Shown here: one piece after another, positions 25,550 through 33,924 of the stretch
Layout of the letters: every line of letters starts with the position of its first letter
How positions within the stretch are numbered: position 1 is the first letter of the stretch
Assembly (NCBI GenBank): GCA_947428935.1
Contig: CANENS010000010.1
Span: forward strand, 1 to 53,973
DNA: 53,973 nucleotides
Origin: an uncultured Candidatus Saccharibacteria bacterium
Lineage (GTDB): Bacteria; Patescibacteriota; Saccharimonadia; Saccharimonadales; Saccharimonadaceae
Direction of reading: 5' to 3'
Program-made: the position numbers and the translations under genes
The notes under the pieces: model-generated
The model's database searches: none
What the model was told of the DNA's origin: nothing
The model's input: the letters and a program-made list of their open reading frames with translations, nothing else

Positions 25550-26866
25550 ATGAAGATTTATATTTCTGGTATTTCTGGAACAGGCATGGGGCCGTTAGCT
25601 TTGATGGCGCATGACGCTGGACTGAAGGTTTTTGGCTCGGATTTAGCGGCTGGCGCGGTCACTAATGAGCTGGTACAAAATGGTATTAGCTTAACTCTCG
25701 GTAGTCAAGATGGTGGATTTCTGCGCAGTTGTGTAGAAAAAGACGGGGTGACTTGGTTTGTTCATACTGCGGCCCTGCCACCCAATCACCCCGAGCTCAA
25801 AATGGCGAAAAAGCTCGGCCTAAAAATTTCGAAGCGCGACGAACTGATTAGTTATTTGGTGAAAAAGCTTAAGCTAAAAATGATTGCGGTGGCCGGTACC
25901 CACGGCAAGACTACCACTACGGCTATGATCGTCTGGGGTGCACAGCAGCTAGGCATTCCGGTTTCCTATATTATTGGCACCACTTTACCCTTCGCCGAGG
26001 CAGGAAAGTATGATCCGGATTCTGAATATTTTGTCTACGAAGCGGACGAATTCGATCGTAACTTTTTACATTTTCATCCATGGCTTGCGGTCATCACGAC
26101 CGTCTCGTATGATCATCCCGATATTTATCCGTCAGTCGAGGATTACCAGGCTGCTTTCCTCCAATTTGAAGAGCAGAGCGAAGAAGTTTTGCATGGCGAT
26201 GAGATTGCGGCCGGTCTTAATCTAGCCGGAGAAGCGCGTCGCTATGATGCCACGCTAGCGCTTGATGCGCTTGAACGAATTATGCCGCAGAAGGGTTTGA
26301 CCAAGGTGCTACAGAATAAACATAGACAGATTATCGATGTCTTAAACCGTTTTCCGGGCGTAGGCCGCCGTTTTGAGCAAGTCTCCGAGGGCTACTACTC
26401 CGATTATGCCCACCATCCCGAAGAAGTGAAGGTGACTGTCGAGATCGCGATCGAAGAAGCCGAGCGGCGCGGGCTAAAGGGTGTAGTGGCGATTTATGAA
26501 CCGCACCAGAACACCCGTCAGGCTGAGCTGCTCGACCGCTACCGAGATGCCTTTGTAGGGGTCGAGCAGGTTTATTGGGTGCCGACTTACTTAACTCGCG
26601 AGCCTAAAGACCAAAAAATTCTCAAACCCGCCGATTATATTAATCTCTTGGATAATAAAAAACGCGCCGAGAGCGCTGAATTAGATGACAATCTTGCTGA
26701 AAAGATCAGAAAATGGCATGACAAAGGATATTTGATTCTGCTTATGTCGGCTGGACCGGCCGATGCCTGGATCCGACGTTTGGTTTACGCACCAAACCAA
26801 GAATCTGCCGCTACGCCTATAGTTGCTCCTCTGCGCAACGCCGAAGAGGGGATGGGAGAACGCTAA
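25550..26866 (+). CDS. murC: UDP-N-acetylmuramate-L-alanine ligase (MurC) or close Mur ligase
   Basis: A 438-residue Mur ligase. The start ATG at 25550 has GAGGAGG 7 nt upstream; the frame is open further up but without a ribosome site. IYISGISGTGMGPLALMAHDAG is the UDP-binding Rossmann start of MurC, AVAGTHGKTTTTAMI the ATP site, YEADEFDRNFLHFHP and DHPDIYPS the central metal/ATP region, and FPGVGRRFE with DYAHHPEEV the C-terminal domain. MurC adds L-alanine to UDP-MurNAc in the cytoplasm. The central part after residue 220 is compressed relative to typical MurC, and Mpl (tripeptide recycling) is a possible alternative. The C-terminus extends past the usual end. Confidence 0.85.
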   Translation: MKIYISGISGTGMGPLALMAHDAGLKVFGSDLAAGAVTNELVQNGISLTLGSQDGGFLRSCVEKDGVTWFVHTAALPPNHPELKMAKKLGLKISKRDELISYLVKKLKLKMIAVAGTHGKTTTTAMIVWGAQQLGIPVSYIIGTTLPFAEAGKYDPDSEYFVYEADEFDRNFLHFHPWLAVITTVSYDHPDIYPSVEDYQAAFLQFEEQSEEVLHGDEIAAGLNLAGEARRYDATLALDALERIMPQKGLTKVLQNKHRQIIDVLNRFPGVGRRFEQVSEGYYSDYAHHPEEVKVTVEIAIEEAERRGLKGVVAIYEPHQNTRQAELLDRYRDAFVGVEQVYWVPTYLTREPKDQKILKPADYINLLDNKKRAESAELDDNLAEKIRKWHDKGYLILLMSAGPADAWIRRLVYAPNQESAATPIVAPLRNAEEGMGER

Positions 26867-26880
26867 TTTTGTTGCCAAGA

Positions 26881-26977
26881 TAACTACAGATCTAGCCGAA
26901 ACTAGCAGCTTAACCTCTATATTAGCACAGCTTATGCTTTTTGTCAATATTATTTTTGTGTTTTTCACTTTTTGATC
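26881..26977 (-). promoter_or_regulatory. Repeated promoter element, copy 1
   Basis: One of three near-identical blocks of about 95 bp (others at 37.2 and 40.6 kb). On the minus strand it carries TTGACA (26947-26942), a 17-nt spacer ending in TGTGC, and TAATAT (26924-26919), then a conserved leader with CTAG-TTTCGG-CTAG. It fires toward the 3' end of murC, so no obvious gene is served: an antisense or short RNA is possible. Confidence 0.7.
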
Positions 26978-26980
26978 TGT

Positions 26981-27097
26981 GTGGGGGGTAATAATAGAAG
27001 ACAGTGATATACTGAACAATAGTTATGATAGACATTAAGCTTCCACTCATTAATATACGTTTCTTCTAGTCACTGTCTTCTATTATTACCCCCCCAC
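26981..27097. mobile_element. 117-bp element with 27-bp perfect inverted repeats (MITE-like)
   Basis: 26981-27007 and 27070-27097 are inverted repeats (GTGGGGGGTAATAATAG... ending in ACAGTGA), identical except for one extra base in the right G/C run. The 62-bp centre is AT-rich with no reading frame. The related block at 37.2-37.4 kb lacks it, with the flanking words nearly joined, so it looks like an insertion into block D. There is no transposase, and I could not define a target duplication. Confidence 0.6.
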
Positions 27098-27114
27098 ATC
27101 ACAACCTAAAACTC

Positions 27115-27137
27115 AAGCATAAAAACAATTTATGCTT
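27115..27137. other. Hairpin downstream of cassette D
   Basis: AAGCATAA and TTATGCTT form a perfect 8-bp stem with a 7-nt loop, 15 bp beyond the ACTGTCTA end of cassette D. The same arms flank the VNTR at cassette F. DGR variable repeats often need a hairpin just downstream. Confidence 0.5.
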
Positions 27138-27152
27138 ATTCCATATATTATT

Positions 27153-27350
27153 ACTGTCTAGCTAGGCAGCGGAGGGGGAAGGCGTTCCAGCGACTGTAGT
27201 AGTAGTAGGACGGGTAGACGCCAGACGCATTGAAGTGGAGGTCGTATGCTCGAGTGACATCAGAAGGATAAGTCCGTGACGACCATCCGTAGCCGTTGAC
27301 GCCAGAGCCCCACAAACGACCGCTATCGATATAGACGGCTCCGCTGCGAA
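27153..27350 (-). repeat. Orphan variable-repeat cassette D
   Basis: Minus strand, TTCGCAGCGG (27350-27341) to CCGCTGC (27172-27166) and CTAGCTAGACAGTAA. It encodes VRSGAVYIDSGRLW, GVNGYGWSSR, SYYYYSRWNAFPLRC and the LARQ tail followed by a stop. Four TAC codons in a row in the loop are what AAC codons hit at the first base would give. No upstream gene body exists. Confidence 0.85.
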
Positions 27351-27420
27351 CGTGTTAAAAATGCCTTTAGCTATAACTAAATTCTTCGCAAAGCGGCTTT
27401 TGTGGTAAAATATAGACAGC

Positions 27421-28155
27421 ATGAGCGGAAAACTCTCTAATCATCTTCAGCAGTTGCGGCGGCGTTTTAAGACGGTGCGTACTTGGCAATTGGTTTTAGT
27501 CCTACTGCCCTTGCTGTTTTTTACGGCTACGCTTTTGCGCAACGACCATCTGAAAATGGTTGAGTTGAGGCGTGTAGTTTTGGATGCGGACGCGGCCGAA
27601 GACGACGCTGCGATAGAAGAAAGTTTGACGAAACTGCGCGATTTTACCTTTTCGCACATTGTGGTGAATTTGGCGGAAGAAAATGGCGTACAGAGGTTGA
27701 CTTTCGGCACAGGGCCTTTTTATCTTGAACATCAATATTTGCGAGCGGCAAATGCAGCGATTGTTGCAGCGGAGAGCCAAGTTGCTGACGATAGCAATCC
27801 GAACGGAAATATTTATGCAGCGGTAGGGGCAATTTGCCGTCCACTCGCGATTACAAACGGCTGGAGCTGGAATAGTCAAGGTTATCTCGACTGTTGGACT
27901 TCGGAGTTAGCTAAATATCCGGCCAGTGATGCGCTTTCTTTCGACCTGGCCGCGAACGTCCCCTCGACTGAGCTCTATCGGCATAATTACGTTTCGCCAG
28001 CCTGGGCGCCCACACCGGCCGGTTTTGCGATTTTGGCTTGCATTATTCTGATGGCGGTGATCGTGGTGCGGCTGTTGATATGGTGTATTAGCAATATTGT
28101 TCTGCTTTTTCTGGAACGCAAACCGGCCAACCATCAACGAAAGACTACGAAATAG
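27421..28155 (+). CDS. Unknown two-helix membrane protein
   Basis: 244 residues with an N-terminal helix (about 23-38), an extracytoplasmic domain of about 160 residues and a C-terminal helix (about 198-230) with a basic tail. The external domain contains VGAICRPLAITNGWSWNSQGYLDCW, with two cysteines that could bond. No family recognised. The ATG lies about 10 nt after a TAAAAT box and has no ribosome site (leaderless type). Confidence 0.6.
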   Translation: MSGKLSNHLQQLRRRFKTVRTWQLVLVLLPLLFFTATLLRNDHLKMVELRRVVLDADAAEDDAAIEESLTKLRDFTFSHIVVNLAEENGVQRLTFGTGPFYLEHQYLRAANAAIVAAESQVADDSNPNGNIYAAVGAICRPLAITNGWSWNSQGYLDCWTSELAKYPASDALSFDLAANVPSTELYRHNYVSPAWAPTPAGFAILACIILMAVIVVRLLIWCISNIVLLFLERKPANHQRKTTK

Positions 28156-28345
28156 CAAAAAGCCAAAGCCTAGTAAAACGCCGAATATTCTTTGTCTAGC
28201 AGTGCGTGCGGCAAAAAGCGTAAGGGTAGAGGGCTTGAAATCAAAAGGCGCAAAAACATTGCGCTATCATAGAATGAATAGCGGTTGTCTAGCAATAACA
28301 AAACGCCAGGCTTTCCTAAAGGGCTAATACTATAAAAGTCTCGAA
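28156..28345. other. Intergenic stretch with no recognised gene
   Basis: Contains short GC-rich words (AAAACGCC twice, near 28173 and 28299) but no convincing promoter or coding frame. Confidence 0.3.
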
Positions 28346-28378
28346 ATGAAAAATGGCTAGCTGATCTCAGCTAGCCAT
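28346..28378 (-). terminator. Intrinsic terminator of the gene at 28389
   Basis: A perfect 12-bp stem (ATGGCTAGCTGA with TCAGCTAGCCAT, two-base loop) at 28353-28378, followed on the minus strand by TTTTTCATTT. The adjacent AAGGCATGCCTT is a second palindrome. Confidence 0.8.
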
Positions 28379-28388
28379 AAGGCATGCC

Positions 28389-29084
28389 TTAGAAAGCAAG
28401 CTCCGATAGAGGGTCATAGCGACGGAACTCCATATTTACGACACCATTAGTGTTCGTATTTATGACACGCTGCCCTTTACTAGCGACGCCATGCTCACTA
28501 GTCGAAGCGTAGAAGGCGATTTTGACGCTCGTGCCGTCCAGAGATGCCTCGAGCTCTCCGCCTAAATCCCTGTTCGGGTTTTTATCGCCGTAGACTAGAC
28601 AAAAATCGTCTTTGGCGAGGAAGCTATACTCCGTTTGATAGCAGATGCCGTCGCCGGTTTGCAGCTGGACTACTATGGTTCCATGCTCTTCGGCCTGGAC
28701 CATATCCGGACAATAAATCCGCATGTGATTAATGCTGCCATCCGCAAAAGTCGGTTCCGGCAGACTCAGCTCCAGGACATAGGGCGTATTGCTCCACCAT
28801 CCGTCCTCGCCGCCCGTGTCCTTTAACGGCCTGACTTTTTCGCCCTGGAAATCGTTTCCGAAGCAAGTCAGCTCCGCTCCATTTGACCAAGCAAAATGGT
28901 CGAATGGGTCTTCGGGCGCAGATGCGCTCTCATGTCCCAATTCATTTTCATAGCTTGCTTCGATCTCTTCTGCCCGCAGCTTCCTCTCGGCATTTACCCA
29001 TGCCATAATAATGGCGCAATTGAGAATCATTGCAATAGCCAGAATCACCATTCTCCCGTAACTCAGTTCTTTAACTTTCTTCAT
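28389..29084 (-). CDS. Unknown membrane-anchored extracytoplasmic protein
   Basis: 231 residues with an N-terminal membrane helix (MVILAIAMILNCAIIMAWV) and a beta-rich external domain holding four cysteines (LTCFGND, IYCPDM, GICYQ, DFCLVYG) that could form two disulfides. No known family. The ribosome site GAAAGGGGAAAG sits 1-6 nt before the ATG but can pair with an upstream CCCTTTTT. A strong promoter (29221-29249) and a leader of about 130 nt with hairpins precede it, suggesting post-transcriptional control. Confidence 0.65.
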   Translation of the reverse strand: MKKVKELSYGRMVILAIAMILNCAIIMAWVNAERKLRAEEIEASYENELGHESASAPEDPFDHFAWSNGAELTCFGNDFQGEKVRPLKDTGGEDGWWSNTPYVLELSLPEPTFADGSINHMRIYCPDMVQAEEHGTIVVQLQTGDGICYQTEYSFLAKDDFCLVYGDKNPNRDLGGELEASLDGTSVKIAFYASTSEHGVASKGQRVINTNTNGVVNMEFRRYDPLSELAF

Positions 29085-29249
29085 TTCTTTCCCCTTTCTA
29101 AAAAGGGAACTAAGGCCACCTTTTTAACGTGCGCTATAGTCCCCTCATCTACAGTTTTAGCCCTGGAAGTCTTCAAGACATCCAAAACCCGGTAAGTCTA
29201 GAAACTTACCTTATGCTTTGATTGTAGCACAGATAATCAAAAATGTCAA
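29085..29249 (-). promoter_or_regulatory. Promoter and long structured leader of the gene at 28389
   Basis: Minus strand: TTGACA (29249-29244), 17-nt spacer ending in TGTGC, TACAAT (29226-29221). The leader has a hairpin GGTAAGT/ACTTACC near 29192-29213 and, just before the start, TTCCCTTTTT facing AGAAAGGGGAA, which would hide the ribosome site. Confidence 0.65.
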
Positions 29250-29376
29250 GCATTATCTTTAAAAAACAGCCCATTTCACAACCAAAACCTCTGTAAAATC
29301 AATTTTTTGCAAACTACGAAGCGCGTCTAACCATACGCCCACCCCAGTAAAAACGTATTGCAAAATCCCAAGAAGC

Positions 29377-30804
29377 CTATTTCTTCGCTTCTTTCGGAAA
29401 AAGCGGTTTTCCTGGCGGTAAGATCTGCTCCTTTGCGAAAATTTCCTGAATTTTCTCTGCAGTTTTTGGCAAAAACGGCGCCAGCAGGTCCGCAATCGTC
29501 AAAAGTTGCTCGACCAAGCCGCCCAAAACCTCCTCTAGTCGCTCCGTCTCACCTTTTTTTGCTAATTCCCAGGGTTTCTCGGCGTCGATCGTGCGGTTCG
29601 CCGCGTGTACTAACTTCCAAACATAGTCAAACGCCTTCGTAAACTCGAATTTTTCCATCAGCTCTTGATACTCTGCCGCTAGCTCGATCGCAAAACCGGG
29701 CCGACCAGAGATCTGATTTTTGCGGCAGAGCGTCGCGAGGCGCTGTACGAGATTCCCGAGGTCGTTCGCTAGCTCGTTATTATAGGCATCCTCGAATTTT
29801 TCCCAACTAAAATCGGAGTCCGCGAAAGTATCGATGTGGCGTAGGAAGAAATAGCGGAAAGCTTCTAGCCCGTGTTTATCCAGAACCGCGACCGGATCCA
29901 CCACGTTGCCAATACTCTTGCTCATCTTTTGCCCATCGGCCAAAACATAACCGTGCGTCACTAGTCGTTTCGGCAATGGCAACCCTAACCCCAGTAAGAT
30001 CGCCGGCCAAGTAATGGCATGAAAACGCAAAATATCCTTGCCGATGAACTGGGCCGTCGCCGGCCACCACGCCGCAATATCCTCGTCTGGATAGCCCAAG
30101 ACCGTGATATAATTCGAGAGCGCATCGATCCAAACGTACATTACTTGCTCTGGGTCGCCTGGCACTTCCACACCCCAGCTCAGCTGCTTGCGCGAGCGCG
30201 AAATCGAAATATCCGGCGCATCCTCAAGTAAGCGCAAAGCTTCCTCCCGCCGAAAAACCGGCAAAATCTCCATCTCACCCGACTCAATCTTTGCTCGAAT
30301 CTGATCCTTGAAGTCCTGAATTCGCAGATAATAATTCTTTTCCGCCAATTTCTCATAAGGCTTTTGGTGGTCCGGGCACAGCCCGCCATTTTCATCATAT
30401 TCCTTCTGCGTCACGAAACGCTCGCAGCCTTCGCAGTACCAGCCATCATATTCTGCCGCGTAAATATGCGGTTCTAACCGTTGCCAAATCTCTTGACAAC
30501 GCTTTACGTGCTCCGGATCAGTGGTGCGGATAAAATCAGTATACTGCACATTGAGTTTCTCGACAAAATGCCGAAACCTGTCGGAATTTTCGCGCGCAAA
30601 TTCTTCCACCGTTAGCCCTAAATCTTGCGCCTTGCGAAAAACCTTATTGCCATGCTCGTCCGTCCCGACCTGCAGGCGCACTTCGTCACCACAACCCCGC
30701 CGATAGCGCGCGTAAGTATCCGCCAAGAGGTAATCCATGGCATGGCCAATATGAGGATGACCATTCACATAGGGAATCGCAGTGCAGAGATAAACTTTTG
30801 ACAT
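29377..30804 (-). CDS. metG: Methionine-tRNA ligase (MetG), short form
   Basis: A class I aminoacyl-tRNA synthetase charging tRNA-Met. TAIPYVNGHPHIGHA carries the HIGH motif, ADGQKMSKSIGN the KMSKS loop, VWIDALSNYITVLGY the methionine pocket. A zinc knuckle is formed by YCEGCERFV and LCPDHQKP, and YNNELANDLGNLVQR starts the helical anticodon domain. At 475 residues it ends after that domain, lacking the C-terminal dimerisation/tRNA-binding module. TATAAT overlaps the ATG at 30816; the second ATG at 30804, 9 nt later, gives the usual N-terminus (SKVYLCTAIPY), so I start there. Confidence 0.95.
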   Translation of the reverse strand: MSKVYLCTAIPYVNGHPHIGHAMDYLLADTYARYRRGCGDEVRLQVGTDEHGNKVFRKAQDLGLTVEEFARENSDRFRHFVEKLNVQYTDFIRTTDPEHVKRCQEIWQRLEPHIYAAEYDGWYCEGCERFVTQKEYDENGGLCPDHQKPYEKLAEKNYYLRIQDFKDQIRAKIESGEMEILPVFRREEALRLLEDAPDISISRSRKQLSWGVEVPGDPEQVMYVWIDALSNYITVLGYPDEDIAAWWPATAQFIGKDILRFHAITWPAILLGLGLPLPKRLVTHGYVLADGQKMSKSIGNVVDPVAVLDKHGLEAFRYFFLRHIDTFADSDFSWEKFEDAYNNELANDLGNLVQRLATLCRKNQISGRPGFAIELAAEYQELMEKFEFTKAFDYVWKLVHAANRTIDAEKPWELAKKGETERLEEVLGGLVEQLLTIADLLAPFLPKTAEKIQEIFAKEQILPPGKPLFPKEAKK

Positions 30805-30816
30805 AATTCTTTTCAT

Positions 30817-31000
30817 TATAACACAAAAATCTCCCCTGGGGGATATTCTGTAAAAAATGAAAACATCGATGAAGTATTAGCGTTTTGGCCTATACGTACA
30901 TGCACTTTTAATGGTAATTGTAGTCTAATATAGGGAATGGAACGATGCCTTTGTTTAGTACGGAAAATAAATGATGATTATAGTGATACAACTTTGCTAT
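30817..31000. other. Intergenic stretch with no recognised gene
   Basis: AT-rich. Apart from the metG promoter (TATAAT on the minus strand at 30814-30819) I see no feature until the terminator at 31001. Confidence 0.3.
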
Positions 31001-31024
31001 GAAAAAGCGCCCACGAGGGGCGCG
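31001..31024 (-). terminator. Intrinsic terminator
   Basis: On the minus strand GCGCCC, CTCGT loop, GGGCGC, then TTTTTC. It ends the small membrane gene at 31060-31290. Confidence 0.8.
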
Positions 31025-31059
31025 AAAGGTGCTAACATTACGGTAAGTAGTATTTTGAA

Positions 31060-31290
31060 CTAGCGGCCGCCGCTGAGTATTCGCCACAGTAGCCGTCCTA
31101 CGCTCAGGACGACGTCAATAAAGCCGATTATGGTTACGAAAGCTATAATTTGCGCTATAAAGAACATAGCAAGAACCACCAAGCCGCCAACCGTAGCGAT
31201 AGTTACTCGAACCATTCGCTTGGCAGGTTCGCCTAAGAAAAACGCCACAATACAGGCCAAAATACCAACAGTTATAATCGTTTCAAGCAT
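31060..31290 (-). CDS. Small two-helix membrane protein
   Basis: 76 residues started at the ATG at 31290 (MLETIITVGILACIVAFFLG), with helices at about 4-20 and 31-62 and a basic tail ending LLWRILSGGR. The frame is open upstream but lacks a suitable start. A G8 tract on the coding strand (31303-31296) serves as ribosome site, 5 nt before the ATG. No family recognised. It has its own promoter, a leader of about 100 nt, and a terminator. Confidence 0.6.
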   Translation of the reverse strand: MLETIITVGILACIVAFFLGEPAKRMVRVTIATVGGLVVLAMFFIAQIIAFVTIIGFIDVVLSVGRLLWRILSGGR

Positions 31291-31419
31291 ATACACCCCC
31301 CCCTTTTTTCTCTCGCTTGAACAACAACGACTGGTGGGAAAACTCCCACCCAAACCCAGGGCATACGCCTAACGCACCCCTAGTACTTACATTATAGCAC
31401 ACATCATCAAAAAAATCAA
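31291..31419 (-). promoter_or_regulatory. Promoter and structured leader of the small gene at 31290
   Basis: Minus strand: TTGATT (31419-31414), 17-nt spacer ending in TGTGC, TATAAT (31396-31391). The leader has a strong hairpin GGTGGGA-GTTTT-CCCACC (about 31333-31350) and the G8 ribosome site. Confidence 0.65.
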
Positions 31420-31459
31420 TACCTTTTGTGCTGAACTTACTAAATTTGATCTGCTAATG

Positions 31460-33304
31460 TTATTCTATCATGCAACTGTAGCCGTTCGTCTCATAAGCAC
31501 CTTGGACTGCCGCAAGATTGGTCGAAACTTGATCGCCCTCCACGGAAAGCCCAAAAGTGCTGGCATTCGCCGCATTGATCAGGCTAATATCATTTGCTAT
31601 CGTACTAACTTCAAGCAGATTGTCATTCACGCTATAATTGCGCTCAAAAGGTTCAACCGAGGCAATTTGTTCTAAAAAACTGGAACGGTCGATTTCAATC
31701 TCAGTTTTGGCAATTTCAGCCATTTCGTTCGAACTGTAAGCCAAATTGACCGTCTGACGAATCCCATTCAACCGATCACCGACGTAGTTTGCGCTCATGC
31801 TAGCAGAACCGCTATTGGCTTCATACCAAGCGCTGCGCAGTGTATCGGGGTCGAGCTCGCGCGAGCAACTCAAGGTCTGTACCGATTCGGAAACTTCTCC
31901 GGACGAAACACCTTCGCCTTCGGTGCTTTCAATCGAAGGAGGTACGACCACCACACCCGGCTCCTTATTCGAAGATTGGATGAAAAGCACGATGAAAATC
32001 GCCAAAGCGGTTACTAATAAGCCAATTACCACTAACAGGATAATCACAAGGGCTTTTGGATTCTTAGCCTTGAGTGATTGACTGAGAGAAGCTTGCGGCA
32101 TTTTCTTAGGTAGCTCGGCAGCAGTAGGTGGCAAAGCAGTCGGATCGGTGAAATTACCAACCGGCATAAAAGGCAGCTTGCTCGGATCGCCGGAAGTCTG
32201 TGACGCGACAAAAGCATCGGCCGCCGGCGTGCTCGCTGGGGTGGTGGAAGGGGTCGGAGCAGGTGAAAGACTTGTAGCAGCGGAGCCAATATCGTTGCTC
32301 GCGGACGTACTCATATTGGCATTACTCGGTGCGCCTAGACCCATCGCACCGGCCGAACTTGGCGAAGTTGTTTGAACAGAGCCAAAACTCGGCGTAGTTG
32401 CGGTCGATGAAGCAGCAGTGATGGGAGTCGGATTGGGCGTGGGCGAAGAACCGTTCGACGACCGTGCGCCCGACATGATCGGCATGTTGTTACCAGACTC
32501 GACTACCGGCGTTCGCAAACCGGCGCCATAAACCGCACCCTGGCGGCTGTTGGCCGGCAAAGTGCTTGAGCTGATCGGATCACTAGAGTTAGTAGCGGCC
32601 GCTGGTTTAGTGGCGGTCGAAGCGGTGTCGTCGCTCGGCGGTACGCCAATTGCAAAGCCGCTAGTAGCGTCCGCGGAAGTAGCCCCGTTCGCACCATTCG
32701 TAGCTGAAGGTGGAGTTGGCGTTGTAGCGGTGCTAGCAAAGCCGTTAGCAGCTCCGTAATTTGGCGACGAAGTACTAGCGGAACTGGCGTCATTCTGATT
32801 GCCGTTCAACGCAAATGGTGCTGCAACACTAGCATAGTTGGCGGACGAACCATAAGTTTGATTGCCGGCTGACGCGGCGCCATAAGAATTGTTATGATCA
32901 TTATCCGTATCAAGGTAGGGAGAAGGGGGATCCGGCAAATCTAAGTCAGGCGCATAGCGATCTTCGCTCAGGGGAGGAACTGAAGTCACGCTGCCAATCG
33001 AACCAGGCACAGGCGCTGCCGGCTCCAACGGTTTATTATCGTCCGTTGTGTCGCCCCATCGTCTTTCTGGATCAGTTTCTGCAATCTGATCCAAACCGAT
33101 CGCATTGGATGGCGTACTCGAAGCCAAACCAGCCGCGGTCAGATTATCTTGCGCCGCCGCAAAACTATCCGCCATAGTAGCCCCAGAATCACTATATCCA
33201 TTCAGGCCAGAAAGCCCAGACATATCAATCCCAGACCCGTTGTTCATCCCCGAATAACCGTTTGAATCCATTCCTGAAAACGAATTGTTCCCATCCGAAT
33301 TCAT
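31460..33304 (-). CDS. Long low-complexity protein with one membrane helix and an external domain
   Basis: 614 residues started at the ATG at 33304 with AAAGGGAGG upstream. Residues 1-420 are disordered, rich in S, A, T, P, N and G; the first 50 contain SGMDSNGYSGMNN-type repeats. KNPKALVIILLVVIGLLV starts a single helix (about 427-449). The C-terminal 165 residues are an ordered domain with two cysteines (LSCSREL near its start, YSCMIE at the end) that may bond. No signal peptide is visible, so the positive residues before the helix place the disordered part in the cytoplasm and the ordered domain outside. No family recognised. Confidence 0.7.
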   Translation of the reverse strand: MNSDGNNSFSGMDSNGYSGMNNGSGIDMSGLSGLNGYSDSGATMADSFAAAQDNLTAAGLASSTPSNAIGLDQIAETDPERRWGDTTDDNKPLEPAAPVPGSIGSVTSVPPLSEDRYAPDLDLPDPPSPYLDTDNDHNNSYGAASAGNQTYGSSANYASVAAPFALNGNQNDASSASTSSPNYGAANGFASTATTPTPPSATNGANGATSADATSGFAIGVPPSDDTASTATKPAAATNSSDPISSSTLPANSRQGAVYGAGLRTPVVESGNNMPIMSGARSSNGSSPTPNPTPITAASSTATTPSFGSVQTTSPSSAGAMGLGAPSNANMSTSASNDIGSAATSLSPAPTPSTTPASTPAADAFVASQTSGDPSKLPFMPVGNFTDPTALPPTAAELPKKMPQASLSQSLKAKNPKALVIILLVVIGLLVTALAIFIVLFIQSSNKEPGVVVVPPSIESTEGEGVSSGEVSESVQTLSCSRELDPDTLRSAWYEANSGSASMSANYVGDRLNGIRQTVNLAYSSNEMAEIAKTEIEIDRSSFLEQIASVEPFERNYSVNDNLLEVSTIANDISLINAANASTFGLSVEGDQVSTNLAAVQGAYETNGYSCMIE

Positions 33305-33524
33305 ACAATACCTCCCTTTTTCATTTTTAAAGTTTTGTTTCTACAATGACATTCTCTACTATTTTAACGCCCAAAAAAACTTTTGGCAAGACCGATTTTT
33401 AGACAAATATTTTTTTCAAAGATCAAGTCACATGCGTTAATTATTTTCCAGCAGTAATTCAGCTCGAGATGGTACATCTTTTGAAAAAATACGCAGAAAC
33501 TACTTTTCTTTTATACATTATATG

Positions 33525-33718
33525 TTGTCTAGCTAGGCAGCGGAGGGGGAGGGCGAAGTGACGATGAAACCCACCAGACGGATGAGCAACAATATCAAAA
33601 TATAATTAATATGCAAAATTGACATCGGATGCGTGAGGATTTGATGACCAGCTAAAGCCAACGGAACCAAAATCTCTTAAAGGATTCTTTTCATCAACGC
33701 TAATACGCCCGCTGCGAC
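33525..33718 (-). repeat. Orphan variable-repeat cassette E (degenerate, in-frame stop)
   Basis: Minus strand, CGCAGCGG side at 33717-33709 to CCGCTGC at 33543-33537, LARQ tail. The frame reads RRSGRISVDE, GFSWSSNPHASDV, AY, then TAA, then ALPLRCLARQ. The TAA falls at a variable codon. It is the most diverged copy and cannot be translated through, so at least this copy is silent. Confidence 0.7.
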
Positions 33719-33924
33719 GATAGGGTGACGCAAGACGCTATGCTATACAAAACCATACTCCGCACGTAGTCACAAGCCCAATAAAAACACATTTCAATTA
33801 TTAAGCACTCCTAAACAAAACTAATCACTCTCATACTTGAGATAAGTGTGGATACCTGATGTTAGTGAGCCCAAAAGAAAGGCCGAGTTTTGGATTAGTA
33901 TAGAATTATGTCAGGAAAAATCAT

